DNA of 64,000 nt from Site-B1 sp963722665 (GTDB lineage: Bacteria; Bacteroidota; Bacteroidia; Flavobacteriales; Flavobacteriaceae). A model generated the notes under the pieces. That model saw only the letters and a program-made list of their open reading frames with translations, made no database searches and was not told the DNA's origin. Location: the NCBI GenBank assembly GCA_963722665.1, contig CAVRNW010000009.1, positions 51,384 to 115,383 of the forward strand. Direction: 5' to 3'. Position numbers and translations under genes: made by a program. Of the stretch, positions 35,067 through 44,400 are shown piece after piece. Within the stretch, counting starts at the first letter, position 1. The number at the start of each line of letters is the position of its first letter.

Positions 35067-36944
35067 ATGAGTTTATTTCAAGAAACATATGATGTGATAG
35101 TTGTGGGTGCTGGTCATGCCGGAAGCGAGGCCGCTGCCGCTGCCGCAAATATGGGAAGCAAAACCCTGCTTATAACTATGAATTTACAAAACATTGCACA
35201 AATGTCTTGTAATCCTGCAATGGGTGGAATTGCTAAAGGACAGATTGTTCGGGAGATTGATGCTCTTGGAGGTTATAGCGGCATTGTAAGTGACACTTCT
35301 GCGATACAATTTAAAATGCTTAACAAATCAAAAGGACCCGCTATGTGGAGTCCGAGAGTGCAAAGTGACAGAATGCGCTTTGCAGAGGATTGGAGATTGA
35401 TGTTGGAGCAAACACCAAATCTGGATTTTTACCAGGAAATGGTTGATGGGGTATTAATTAAAAAGGATAAAGTTATTGGTGTAAAAACATCTCTTGGTGT
35501 TGAAATAAAAGGCAAAACAGTTGTGTTGACCAACGGAACCTTTTTAAATGGATTGATCCATATTGGAGATAAGAATTATGGCGGAGGAAGAGCCGGAGAA
35601 AAAGCTGCAACCGGAATTACTGAGCAATTAGTTTCTATCGGATTTGATTCCGGCAGAATGAAAACAGGAACACCACCAAGAGTGGATGGACGATCTTTGG
35701 ATTATTCTAAAATGATCATTCAGCCCGGGGACGAAAAACCTGAAAAATTCTCTTATTTGGACATTACAAAACCATTAGAAATACAGAAGCCCTGCCACAT
35801 GACCTACACAAGTCCTTTGGTTCATGATCTGCTTCGCGAAGGATTTGACAGGTCTCCTATGTTCAATGGAAGAATAAAAAGTATTGGGCCACGATACTGT
35901 CCCTCCATAGAAGATAAAATAAACCGTTTTGCAGATAAGGACAGACATCAATTATTTGTAGAGCCTGAAGGATGGAAAACAGTTGAGGTATATGTCAACG
36001 GATTTTCCACATCACTTCCGGAAGATGTTCAGTATAAAGCATTGCGTTCTGTAGTAGGTTTTGAAAATGTGAAACTATTCCGCCCGGGCTACGCCATAGA
36101 ATACGATTATTTTCCTCCAACACAGTTAAAGCATACTTTAGAAACTAAATTAGTTGAAGGCTTATTTTTTGCAGGTCAGATAAACGGAACAACAGGTTAT
36201 GAAGAAGCAGCTTCTCAAGGATTGATGGCTGGAATAAACGCAAGTTTAAAGGTTCGGGAAAAAGATGCTTTCACTTTAAAAAGAGACGAAGCCTATATCG
36301 GAGTTTTAATCGATGATCTGATTACGAAAGGAACAGAAGAGCCTTACAGAATGTTTACATCTCGAGCAGAATATAGGACACTTTTAAGGCAAGATAATGC
36401 AGATTCCAGATTAACACCTAAGGGTTATAAATTAGGTTTGGCGAGCGAAAAGAGATTGAGAAGAATGGAAGAAAAACATGATCAAGCTAAAAAATTCGTT
36501 AAGTTCTTTAAAACAACAAGTGTAAAACCGGAAGAGATAAATCCGATATTAACATCAAAAGATTCTGCTAACGTTAAGCAGTCCGGAAAACTGTTTAAAA
36601 TATTTGCGCGTCCAAATATTACGATGGATGATGTTAGAAAAATCAATAGTGTTGAAGAGTTCGTTCAAGAGAATAATTTTGATAATGAAGTTATTGAACA
36701 GACAGAAATTCAAGTTAAATATTCAGGTTATATCGCCAAGGAAAGATTAAATGCTGATAAATTGAACCGATTGGAATATGTGAAAATCCCTAGCAATTTT
36801 GATTTCTCACAGATCAAATCTATGAGCTATGAGGCAAGAGAAAAGCTAAAGAATATTCAACCAACTTCTATTGCACAGGCATCAAGAATTAGCGGAGTCT
36901 CTCCTAACGATATTTCAGTTCTATTGGTTTACTTAGGAAGATAA
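35067..36944 (+). CDS. mnmG: tRNA uridine-5-carboxymethylaminomethyl modification enzyme MnmG (GidA)
   Basis: The 625-residue protein starts with the FAD-binding VVGAGHAGSEAA motif and has the family motifs SCNPAMGGIAKG, GGGRAGE and RMKTGTPPRVDGRS. A helical C-terminal domain ends it (from about 560, EQTEIQVKYSGYIAKE). With MnmE it installs the cmnm5 group on U34 of several tRNAs. It is flanked by two parS-like sites, in line with the common position of gidA near chromosome origins. Confidence 0.97.
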   Translation: MSLFQETYDVIVVGAGHAGSEAAAAAANMGSKTLLITMNLQNIAQMSCNPAMGGIAKGQIVREIDALGGYSGIVSDTSAIQFKMLNKSKGPAMWSPRVQSDRMRFAEDWRLMLEQTPNLDFYQEMVDGVLIKKDKVIGVKTSLGVEIKGKTVVLTNGTFLNGLIHIGDKNYGGGRAGEKAATGITEQLVSIGFDSGRMKTGTPPRVDGRSLDYSKMIIQPGDEKPEKFSYLDITKPLEIQKPCHMTYTSPLVHDLLREGFDRSPMFNGRIKSIGPRYCPSIEDKINRFADKDRHQLFVEPEGWKTVEVYVNGFSTSLPEDVQYKALRSVVGFENVKLFRPGYAIEYDYFPPTQLKHTLETKLVEGLFFAGQINGTTGYEEAASQGLMAGINASLKVREKDAFTLKRDEAYIGVLIDDLITKGTEEPYRMFTSRAEYRTLLRQDNADSRLTPKGYKLGLASEKRLRRMEEKHDQAKKFVKFFKTTSVKPEEINPILTSKDSANVKQSGKLFKIFARPNITMDDVRKINSVEEFVQENNFDNEVIEQTEIQVKYSGYIAKERLNADKLNRLEYVKIPSNFDFSQIKSMSYEAREKLKNIQPTSIAQASRISGVSPNDISVLLVYLGR

Positions 36945-36953
36945 TTTGTAATC

Positions 36954-36969
36954 GTTCCACGTGGAACAA
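36954..36969 (+). promoter_or_regulatory. Second parS-like site, downstream of mnmG
   Basis: CGTTCCACGTGGAACA contains the perfect 14-bp palindrome GTTCCACGTGGAAC. It differs from the B. subtilis parS 16-mer at two positions and lies 9 bp past the mnmG stop. Confidence 0.7.
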
Positions 36970-37006
36970 TTTTAGTTTTTTGTTGAGGTGGAATTAAAAA
37001 GAAGGT

Positions 37007-37098
37007 TGTCATTGTTGGGAGTGAGGAACGCTCTATGTGGCAATCTAAATAATTATAAGTATTATTTTTTGGTCATTCTGCACTTGATGCGGAATCCA
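37007..37098 (+). repeat. Composite intergenic repeat before the methyltransferase gene
   Basis: Two elements are seen: a GTCATTG...GAGGAACG...GGCAATCT block (37007-37047) and a GTCATTCTGCACTTGATGCGGAATCC block (37072-37097), both of the sort repeated in flavobacterial intergenic DNA. The second ends 6 bp before the start codon. Confidence 0.55.
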
Positions 37099-37103
37099 GT
37101 TTT

Positions 37104-37955
37104 ATGAGTGAAAAAGAGTTATATATCACTGTTAAAGATCATTCAGTTTCTGGTGAGGAATTCCAATTATTGATCAATGAAGAATTTGGATATTTAGAAA
37201 CTTCTCCTCAGCCATCTTTAGAAAAGCTACCCGAATATTACAAAAGCCAGGACTACATTTCTCATACGGACGCTAGACGAAATTTACTGGAAAGAGCATA
37301 TCACTTTGTACGGACCATTTCCTTAAAACGAAAATTAAGATTGATCAATTCGTTTTCATCAAATGATAAAAAACTGTTGGATGTTGGATGCGGTACAGGA
37401 GACTTTTTACAAATTGCTCAACAAAATAAATGGGCAGTTTCCGGAATAGAACCAAATGATGATGCCAGAGAAATTGCCAATTCAAAAACCAATAATTCGG
37501 TTTATAATATTGAGCAGCTTTTGGAATTTAAAAAACACAGTTTTGATGTGATTACTCTTTGGCATGTGTTGGAGCATTTACCAAATTTGAATGAGCACAT
37601 CTCAATTTTAAAATCATTGCTAAAGGAAAAAGGAACTTTGATTATTGCAGTTCCCAATTATAAAAGTTTCGATGCCGGCTATTATAAAAACTTTTGGGCA
37701 GCTTATGATGTGCCAAGACATCTTTGGCATTTTTCTCAGGAATCAATTCTTAAATTATTTTTAAAAGAAAAGATGAAAGTGGTAAAAATGCTTCCTATGA
37801 GATTCGATTCATATTATGTAAGTCTGTTATCAGAAAAATACAGATCAGGCTGGATGAATATTTTTAACGCATTTAGAATTGGATTGGTGTCAAATTTAAA
37901 AGCAAAAAGTACCGGAGAGTACTCCTCTTTAATTTACTTAATCAAAAAGAACTAA
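37104..37955 (+). CDS. Class I SAM-dependent methyltransferase
   Basis: A 283-residue protein with SAM motif I LLDVGCGTGDFLQIA (about 90-104), an acidic motif II region (SGIEPNDDA) and the LWHVLEHLPN motif (about 153-162). An N-terminal part contains LPEYYKSQDYISHTD, common in methyltransferases annotated near polysaccharide or lipid genes. The substrate is unknown. The gene is single, with repeat elements immediately before its start. Confidence 0.9.
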   Translation: MSEKELYITVKDHSVSGEEFQLLINEEFGYLETSPQPSLEKLPEYYKSQDYISHTDARRNLLERAYHFVRTISLKRKLRLINSFSSNDKKLLDVGCGTGDFLQIAQQNKWAVSGIEPNDDAREIANSKTNNSVYNIEQLLEFKKHSFDVITLWHVLEHLPNLNEHISILKSLLKEKGTLIIAVPNYKSFDAGYYKNFWAAYDVPRHLWHFSQESILKLFLKEKMKVVKMLPMRFDSYYVSLLSEKYRSGWMNIFNAFRIGLVSNLKAKSTGEYSSLIYLIKKN

Positions 37956-38188
37956 AACCGATTTTAATTTATGGTCTTAAACGAAATATAGTGAATCGGG
38001 GTAAATTGCAGATCTTATTTTAAAGGCTCTTAAAACGCTTTATTTTGGCCATACACAATAAGTTTAAGTTATTATGCTAGACATTAATCATAAATATTAT
38101 TTATTTTGTTAAATTAGGACAATTATCATGTTTTTATTTATTCTCACTTTTATACATTTGAATAAAGATTTTTAAATTGATCAATCAG

Positions 38189-38701
38189 ATGAAAAAAATT
38201 ATTTACTTGGCTTGCGTTTTAGTTTTGTTCGCGTCTTGCCAACAACAAAAAATCGGATTTATTGATAACGGAAAAGTTATCAATGAGTACCAGGAGAAAA
38301 TGGATATTGAAGACAGGTATAAACTGATGGACGAGGCTTTTAAAAAGAGAACTGACAGCATTGGTCAGGAATTTCAAAAAGAAGCTCAAACTTTTCAGCA
38401 GAATTCCGCAAAAATGCAGCAAAAGAAGGCTCAGGAAATGTATGAATCATTGGGCAAAAAACAACAAATGTTGCAACAACAATTTCAATTTGAACAACAA
38501 CAAATTACTCAGGGATTCCAAAAAGAAATTGATTCAGTTATTGTAAAAGTTAAAGACTTTGTTAAAGATTACGGAAAAACTAATGGTTACACATATATAT
38601 TGGGAACCAGTGATGCAGCGGCAAGCGTGATGTATGGTAAAGAAGAAAACGATTTGTCTCAGACAATTATTGACGCACTAAACGAAGAGTACAGCAAGTA
38701 A
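38189..38701 (+). CDS. OmpH/Skp-like periplasmic chaperone, lipoprotein form
   Basis: I start at the ATG at 38189, which directly opens the lipoprotein signal (KKIIYLACVLVLFASCQQQ, lipobox FASC); the in-frame TTG at 38177 adds four residues. The mature protein (about 150 residues) begins KIGFIDNGKVINEYQ as OmpH family members do. A long Q/K-rich coiled coil (about 50-125) follows, then IDSVIVKVKDFVKDYGKTNGYTYIL. Skp-like proteins chaperone outer-membrane proteins. A terminator follows. Confidence 0.9.
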   Translation: MKKIIYLACVLVLFASCQQQKIGFIDNGKVINEYQEKMDIEDRYKLMDEAFKKRTDSIGQEFQKEAQTFQQNSAKMQQKKAQEMYESLGKKQQMLQQQFQFEQQQITQGFQKEIDSVIVKVKDFVKDYGKTNGYTYILGTSDAAASVMYGKEENDLSQTIIDALNEEYSK

Positions 38702-38722
38702 AACATTGAATATCAGATAATT

Positions 38723-38751
38723 AAAAGCTTCGGAGTTACGAAGCTTTTTTC
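38723..38751 (+). terminator. Terminator after the OmpH gene
   Basis: AAAAGCTTCG pairs with CGAAGCTTTT around GAGTTA, followed by T residues. Confidence 0.85.
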
Positions 38752-38814
38752 ATTTTCTGACAGTTCGAGGGCAGTCGAGAACTAATTAGTATTAGACAAC
38801 TTAAAAACATCTCG

Positions 38815-38832
38815 TCCCGATATCCATCGGGA
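38815..38832. repeat. Short palindrome CCCGAT...ATCGGG
   Basis: CCCGATATCCATCGGG with adjacent TCGAG-type words (38766-38781) looks like another dispersed intergenic element between convergent genes. Confidence 0.4.
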
Positions 38833-38861
38833 GCGCTCGATATGATATTTATTCTATCCTT

Positions 38862-39260
38862 TTAGGCTCCCAACAAGAATACCGCAAAAATTGCCGGCAC
38901 AAAATAGATGGCAATGGTTCTGGCTCCGTCATAATCTTTAGCGATACGCTGACCAAATAAAAGCATCAATAGAACGATACAGGATAGAATCGCTCCATAC
39001 AAACCAAAGGATTTATCGTTGTTTACAATGAGTTGGTAAATTCCTAAAACACATAAAACTCCGGCTATCATTTCAAGAATTAAAATAACAGCCACGTTAA
39101 AAGGAACCATATTAGCCAAAGAGGTTTTAGAGAAATGCTCTTTTAACCAACCAACGTTCCCTTTCCAATCGAAGATCTTATCAAAACCGGATTGTAAAAA
39201 TGTGATTATTAAAAAGGCGAGCAATAGTATTTCTGTGATGTTTTTTAAGATGTTCTCCAT
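38862..39260 (-). CDS. DoxX-like membrane protein
   Basis: A 132-residue protein with four hydrophobic segments and the DoxX-like start FLIITFLQSGFDKIFDWKGN. The second helix contains ILEMIAGVLCVLGIYQL. The role of DoxX proteins is not well established; some take part in redox or thiol stress. It is the last gene of a minus-strand group with the lipid kinase gene and holB, 22 bp after the kinase gene. Confidence 0.85.
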   Translation of the reverse strand: MENILKNITEILLLAFLIITFLQSGFDKIFDWKGNVGWLKEHFSKTSLANMVPFNVAVILILEMIAGVLCVLGIYQLIVNNDKSFGLYGAILSCIVLLMLLFGQRIAKDYDGARTIAIYFVPAIFAVFLLGA

Positions 39261-39282
39261 AAATATGGTTTTTCCAAATATA

Positions 39283-40206
39283 TTAATTAATGTAAAAAGA
39301 AAAAGTTTTTGGCAAAATAGAAACTTTAATATCTCCCCGCCCGATTAGTTCGCCATCGGCTTGTACAAAAGGCAATTGGCCATCAGTAATTCTGATAGTA
39401 ATGGATTCACTTTTTAAGGTTTCCACCTTCTTATGGTTGACTATTTCACCATTAAAAAGCTTGGCTAAATTCTTAACAATATCAAACTTTCCAATGTTCT
39501 TGGCTATGCTAATATCGAACAAGCCATCAAATGGATTGACGTCTTTAGTTAACTGCATGCCTCCGCCGGAATAGTTACACAAGCCAACCAAAACCATCAA
39601 TGTTTTTGAGTTAATTTCTGTATTTTCAACCACAACTTTAGACTTAAAATTCTTAAACGAAAACAATCCTAAAACAGCACCAACAAGGTATGCCACTGCT
39701 CCAAAATGTTTGTATTTGTGCACTTTGCTGACCACAAATCCATCAAAACCAACTCCGGCAAGATTATTAAAATAAACAGGCTTTTTATCTTGACCTAAGA
39801 ACTCGATTTTACCAAGATCCTGTATTTTTTTATTTCCGGCTTTTATAACTTGAATGGCTTTTTCAAGGTCGGTCGGAATGGCATGCGTTTTCACCCAATC
39901 GTTTCCGGTTCCTATTGGGATCATGCCAATAGTAACTTTATCAGATGACACATCCTTTAAATTCATTATGCCGTTAACAATATCATGTAAAGTTCCGTCG
40001 CCACCAACACAAATAATATTCAAAAATCCTTTATCAATGGCTTGTTGAATCAGTTCCGGACCGTGATCTTTATGCTCGGTAAATGCAAAATCGAAATCAA
40101 AGGCATTAGATGCTAATAGATTTTTAATTTGCGGCCATTTCTTTTTGCCGGTACCATTTCCGGAAGTCGGATTTATAATGACAAACCATCTATTTGAATT
40201 AGTCAT
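39283..40206 (-). CDS. Diacylglycerol/lipid kinase family protein
   Basis: The 307-residue protein has the DAGK catalytic motifs: the N-terminal IINPTSGNGTGKK and the nucleotide site VGGDGTLHDIVNGI (about 68-81), followed by IPIGTGNDWVKTH. The C-terminal half forms the beta-sandwich of the YegS/DgkB group. It probably phosphorylates diacylglycerol or a sphingolipid-like base; Bacteroidota make sphingolipids, so either is possible. It starts 4 bp after holB and is presumably co-transcribed. Confidence 0.92.
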   Translation of the reverse strand: MTNSNRWFVIINPTSGNGTGKKKWPQIKNLLASNAFDFDFAFTEHKDHGPELIQQAIDKGFLNIICVGGDGTLHDIVNGIMNLKDVSSDKVTIGMIPIGTGNDWVKTHAIPTDLEKAIQVIKAGNKKIQDLGKIEFLGQDKKPVYFNNLAGVGFDGFVVSKVHKYKHFGAVAYLVGAVLGLFSFKNFKSKVVVENTEINSKTLMVLVGLCNYSGGGMQLTKDVNPFDGLFDISIAKNIGKFDIVKNLAKLFNGEIVNHKKVETLKSESITIRITDGQLPFVQADGELIGRGDIKVSILPKTFSFYIN

Positions 40207-40210
40207 GCTA

Positions 40211-41362
40211 TTATGCCGATTTATGAAGTAATCGTGTCAGTTTAATAGACAGATCGGTCAGAATGATTTTTGAGTTGCCGTTACGTTCTATATGGTAAAT
40301 GGCTTCTTGTAATTCATCAGAAATCTCCAAAATATTATTTCCATGAATAAAAGGAGCGAAATTCTCAAGTTTGAATTTCTCAGATTTTGGTTCAAAAAAG
40401 ACCAATTCATCGGCTTTATAATTTAACAGCATTGCTTGTCTGAAAAAATCCAGGCAAAAACTTAAAAACTGTTTTTGTGTTTCGCGACCGTTTTTAGCTA
40501 TCTCTTCGCTCCATGAAATCAAATCATGAATAGCACTTTTGTTCCCCTTGGCTTTAAACGCGGACCGAATCCAAAAAATAAACCATTCTTCAAATTGACT
40601 GTCTTCACTATCATGATACACCAGATCACAGGCTTTGTTATAATTTCCATTGGCCTGATGAGCTATTTTTGCAGCAACTGAAGCTTCTAAACTATAATTT
40701 TTGACCAGTGCATTCTTAATGACATCTTCTGATAAAGGGGGGAAATTCAAAACCTGACACCTTGATTTAATTGTATTGATGATCTGGTCTTCATCTTCCG
40801 TTATCAATATAAAAACTGTTTTGTTGGGAGGCTCTTCAATTAATTTCAAAAGCTTGTTCGCAGCCGCAATATTTAATTTATCTGCCATCCAGATCAGCAT
40901 AACTTTGTAACCACCTTCGTAAGACTTAAGAGAAAGGGCCTTTACAATTTCCTGAGCTTCTTCAACTCCAATTTGCCCTTGCTGATTTTCAACGCCAAGA
41001 AGTTTATACCAGTCAAATAAATTACCATAAGGTTGTTGCTTAATTAATTGACGCCATTCTTCCAGGTAATAATTAGAAACCGGCTTGCTTTTCACTTTTT
41101 CACTTGTCGTTACAGGAAAAGCAAAATGAAGATCAGGATGTGAAATGGAATTAAATTTTAGGTTACATGCGTCAATTCCACCTACATTTTCACCATTTTT
41201 ATTTTTACATAAAATATATTGTGCATAAGCGATAGCCATAGGCAAGGTTCCACAGCCTTCGGGACCAACAAATAATTGAGCATGAGGGATTCTGCCATTT
41301 TCCGCACTATGGGTCAAATGGTTTTTAATGTGATCCTGGCCTAAAACATCTTTAAAAAGCAT
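40211..41362 (-). CDS. holB: DNA polymerase III subunit delta'
   Basis: A 383-residue clamp-loader protein. The N-terminal region GQDHIKNHLTHS...GRIPHAQLFVGPEGCGTLPMAIAYA corresponds to the AAA+ P-loop; the Walker lysine is replaced (GCGTLP), as expected for a non-hydrolysing delta' subunit. Further AAA+ features: KVMLIWMADKLNIAAANKLLKLIEEPP and the sensor ITEDEDQIINTIKSRCQ. It is the first gene in the minus-strand group, diverging from pgk. Confidence 0.93.
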   Translation of the reverse strand: MLFKDVLGQDHIKNHLTHSAENGRIPHAQLFVGPEGCGTLPMAIAYAQYILCKNKNGENVGGIDACNLKFNSISHPDLHFAFPVTTSEKVKSKPVSNYYLEEWRQLIKQQPYGNLFDWYKLLGVENQQGQIGVEEAQEIVKALSLKSYEGGYKVMLIWMADKLNIAAANKLLKLIEEPPNKTVFILITEDEDQIINTIKSRCQVLNFPPLSEDVIKNALVKNYSLEASVAAKIAHQANGNYNKACDLVYHDSEDSQFEEWFIFWIRSAFKAKGNKSAIHDLISWSEEIAKNGRETQKQFLSFCLDFFRQAMLLNYKADELVFFEPKSEKFKLENFAPFIHGNNILEISDELQEAIYHIERNGNSKIILTDLSIKLTRLLHKSA

Positions 41363-41445
41363 AGAACAAATATATGTGTTTTAAAATTCTTTATATTGAA
41401 AACGTTTTCGTAAAAAAAGACATTTTTTAAGAGGGTTTAATTAGT

Positions 41446-41453
41446 TACATTTG
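41446..41453 (+). promoter_or_regulatory. Likely -7 promoter element of pgk
   Basis: TACATTTG fits TAnnTTTG and lies 28 bp before the pgk ATG. Confidence 0.6.
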
Positions 41454-41481
41454 CGTCATAATCAGCAAAATTCAAATACCA

Positions 41482-42669
41482 ATGAAAACGATTGACGACT
41501 TTAATTTTAAGAATAAAAAAGCATTAATTCGCGTAGATTTTAATGTACCACTAAATGAAAAATTTGAAGTAACAGATACAACCAGAATAGTTTCGGCTAA
41601 ACCAACTATTATTAAAATTTTAGAAGATGGCGGAAGCTGCGTACTTATGTCCCATTTAGGACGTCCTAAAGGGGTTGACGAAAAATTTTCATTAAAACAT
41701 ATTGAAAATGCGATTGAGGATATAATTGGAGTTGAAACTAAATTTGTGTCTAATTGTGTTGGGGCTGAAGCTGAAGAAGCCGCGGCAAATTTAAAACCGG
41801 GAGAAATTCTGTTACTGGAGAATCTTCGTTTTCATAAAGAAGAAGAAAGTGGAGATAAGGCTTTTGCAAAACAACTTTCAAAATTAGGGGATATCTATGT
41901 TAACGATGCATTTGGTACTGCACACAGAGCGCATGCCTCTACAACCGTAGTGGCTGAGTTTTTCCCTGATAATAAATGTTTTGGGTACTTATTGGCAAAA
42001 GAGATCGAGAGCATTGATAAAGTAATGAAAACTGGAGAAAAACCGGTGTTAGCAATACTTGGCGGTGCAAAAGTGTCATCTAAGATCACTATAATTGAAA
42101 ATATTTTAGACAAAGTAGATCACTTAATTATTGGTGGCGGAATGACCTATACTTTCATAAAAGCTTTGGGAGGAAAAGTTGGTGATTCTATTTGTGAGGA
42201 CGATAAAATGGATTTAGCACTTGAGATATTAAAACAAGCCAAAGCTAAGAATGTTCAAGTTCATTTACCTGTTGATGTTCTTGCAGCCGATTCTTTTAGT
42301 AATGATGCTAAAACACAAGTTGTGGATGTTGATAATATACCAAATGGCTGGCAAGGTTTAGATTGCGGACCAAGGTCAAAGCAACTTTTCCACGACGTGG
42401 TCTTGCAGTGCAAAACAATACTATGGAACGGTCCTCTTGGTGTTTTTGAAATGGAAAAATTTGCCAACGGCACAATAGAATTAGGAAATTCGATTGCAGA
42501 AGCTACTAAAAAAGGAGCTTTTTCACTGGTAGGAGGAGGAGATTCTGTGGCTGCTGTAAAGCAATTTGGATTTGAAGATAAGGTAAGCTATGTTAGTACA
42601 GGTGGAGGCGCAATGCTGGAAAGTTTAGAAGGAAAAACCCTTCCGGGAATTGCAGCGATTCTCAGTTAA
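41482..42669 (+). CDS. pgk: Phosphoglycerate kinase
   Basis: The 395-residue protein has all PGK signatures: RVDFNVPLNEKFEVTDTTRI near the N-terminus, SHLGRPKG, the hinge region NGPLGVFE and GGGDSVAAVKQFG near the C-terminus. It converts 1,3-bisphosphoglycerate and ADP to 3-phosphoglycerate and ATP in glycolysis. It has its own promoter-like element and stands divergent from holB. Confidence 0.98.
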   Translation: MKTIDDFNFKNKKALIRVDFNVPLNEKFEVTDTTRIVSAKPTIIKILEDGGSCVLMSHLGRPKGVDEKFSLKHIENAIEDIIGVETKFVSNCVGAEAEEAAANLKPGEILLLENLRFHKEEESGDKAFAKQLSKLGDIYVNDAFGTAHRAHASTTVVAEFFPDNKCFGYLLAKEIESIDKVMKTGEKPVLAILGGAKVSSKITIIENILDKVDHLIIGGGMTYTFIKALGGKVGDSICEDDKMDLALEILKQAKAKNVQVHLPVDVLAADSFSNDAKTQVVDVDNIPNGWQGLDCGPRSKQLFHDVVLQCKTILWNGPLGVFEMEKFANGTIELGNSIAEATKKGAFSLVGGGDSVAAVKQFGFEDKVSYVSTGGGAMLESLEGKTLPGIAAILS

Positions 42670-42758
42670 GAGAATCCTTTACACTTATTTTTTTCTTTTT
42701 TCATTAAAAAAATACGAATTTAGCCGCATTCACGTTGAAGTATTTAACCAAATAAACT

Positions 42759-44360
42759 ATGCGACTTTCAATATTTCTTTTATTTTTTTTTGGACTAACA
42801 AACGGTTGGGCTCAAGACAGTATTCCGGTTGCAGATCAATCTATAAAAACCGTTGGTGATACTATTTCTAAAAACGATAATGAATCTAAAGCCGAAATTT
42901 CAAGCGACTCTTTAATTGATGGGAGATCGGTCCTTAACGAAATTAAGGTTCAGCCTATAAAACCAATTATAGATAGAGAATTAGACGACGACGAATTTGC
43001 AGCAAATATTGACCAAAAATGGCTGGATGAGTTATACAGTTCTTCGCTTTATGATACGATCTATAAATCGGTTTCTGAGTTAACGTATGACCCGGTTTAT
43101 TTCCCGGAATTACCAACAGACACTCTAAAGGCGAGATTAGAAAGGCTTAATGCTAAAACACCTTTTAATGTAGAATACAATCCGTCTCTGGAAAGCGTTA
43201 TCAAATCCTATCTTAAAAACAGAAAAGAATCTCTGCATCGCTTAATGGCTTTAAGCGAATATTATTTTCCATTATTTGAACAAGAGCTGGACAATCAGGA
43301 TATCCCTTTAGAAATTAAATATCTGGCAATTGTGGAATCTGCCCTAAAACCGAAAGCGAAATCAAGAGTCGGTGCAACAGGCCTGTGGCAATTCATGTTT
43401 GCCACTGGAAAACAATATGGTTTGGATGTAAGCAGTTATGTTGATGAAAGAAGCGACCCAATTAAATCAACAATTGCCGCGAGCAAATACCTGGCTAGCT
43501 TATACAGAATATTTGGCGATTGGGACCTGGCTTTAGCGGCCTATAATTCAGGACCTGGAAATGTAAGCAAAGCAATTAGACGATCTGGAGGATATAGAAA
43601 TTATTGGAATATCCGTCCGTTCTTACCTCGTGAAACAGCCGGATATTTACCTGCGTTTTTAGCCACCATGTATATTTTTGAATATGCAGAAGAACACGGT
43701 TTTAAAAGAGATCAGCCTAATTATAGACATATTGAAACAGATACAGTTCATGTAAAACAAATGATATCTTTGGATCAGGTTTCTGAACTTACCGATGTAA
43801 AGATAGAAGAACTTCAATTTTTAAACCCGTCCTACAAACTGGATATCATTCCATTTATTGAAGGAGAAAAGTACTATTTATGTTTGCCAAAAAGCGCTGT
43901 TGGTAAATTTGTAAATAATGAGGAACAAATTTATGCCTTTGCGAAAGTAGAATTTAATAAACGCGAAAAACCCTTACCGGAATTTACTGAAGCTAAAACC
44001 CAGATAAGGTATAGAGTAAGATCGGGCGATTATTTAGGTAAAATTGCAAGACAATATGGCATAAGGGTGAGTGACATAAAAAGATGGAACGGACTAAGAA
44101 GCAATAATTTAAGAATCGGACAGAGGTTAACCATTCATCCCAGACAGCCACACACATCTTCTTCAAAAAAGCCGGCTTCCACTGCTAACAAAGTAACCCC
44201 TAAAGGGACTCCAAAAACATATATTGTTAAAAAAGGAGATACCCTTTGGAGCATCTCTCAAAAATATCCTGGAGTTTCTGTTCAAAATTTGCGAGATTGG
44301 AACGATATTAGCGGTAATACTTTGAAGCCGGGAATGGAACTTAAAATTTATAAGGGCTGA
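42759..44360 (+). CDS. Membrane-bound lytic transglycosylase MltD-like, SLT plus two LysM domains
   Basis: A 533-residue exported protein with a signal peptide (cut after GWAQ, about residue 19). An SLT domain lies at about 175-330, with the catalytic Glu in LAIVESALKPKAKSRVGATG and conserved LWQFMFATG and ALAAYNSGPGNV segments. Two LysM domains follow (about 420-470, YRVRSGDYLGKIARQYG, and 487-532, YIVKKGDTLWSISQKY). It cleaves peptidoglycan during growth or remodelling. Confidence 0.95.
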   Translation: MRLSIFLLFFFGLTNGWAQDSIPVADQSIKTVGDTISKNDNESKAEISSDSLIDGRSVLNEIKVQPIKPIIDRELDDDEFAANIDQKWLDELYSSSLYDTIYKSVSELTYDPVYFPELPTDTLKARLERLNAKTPFNVEYNPSLESVIKSYLKNRKESLHRLMALSEYYFPLFEQELDNQDIPLEIKYLAIVESALKPKAKSRVGATGLWQFMFATGKQYGLDVSSYVDERSDPIKSTIAASKYLASLYRIFGDWDLALAAYNSGPGNVSKAIRRSGGYRNYWNIRPFLPRETAGYLPAFLATMYIFEYAEEHGFKRDQPNYRHIETDTVHVKQMISLDQVSELTDVKIEELQFLNPSYKLDIIPFIEGEKYYLCLPKSAVGKFVNNEEQIYAFAKVEFNKREKPLPEFTEAKTQIRYRVRSGDYLGKIARQYGIRVSDIKRWNGLRSNNLRIGQRLTIHPRQPHTSSSKKPASTANKVTPKGTPKTYIVKKGDTLWSISQKYPGVSVQNLRDWNDISGNTLKPGMELKIYKG

Positions 44361-44400
44361 TCAATATCAATTGAAGTAAAAACCAATAAAATATATTCAA

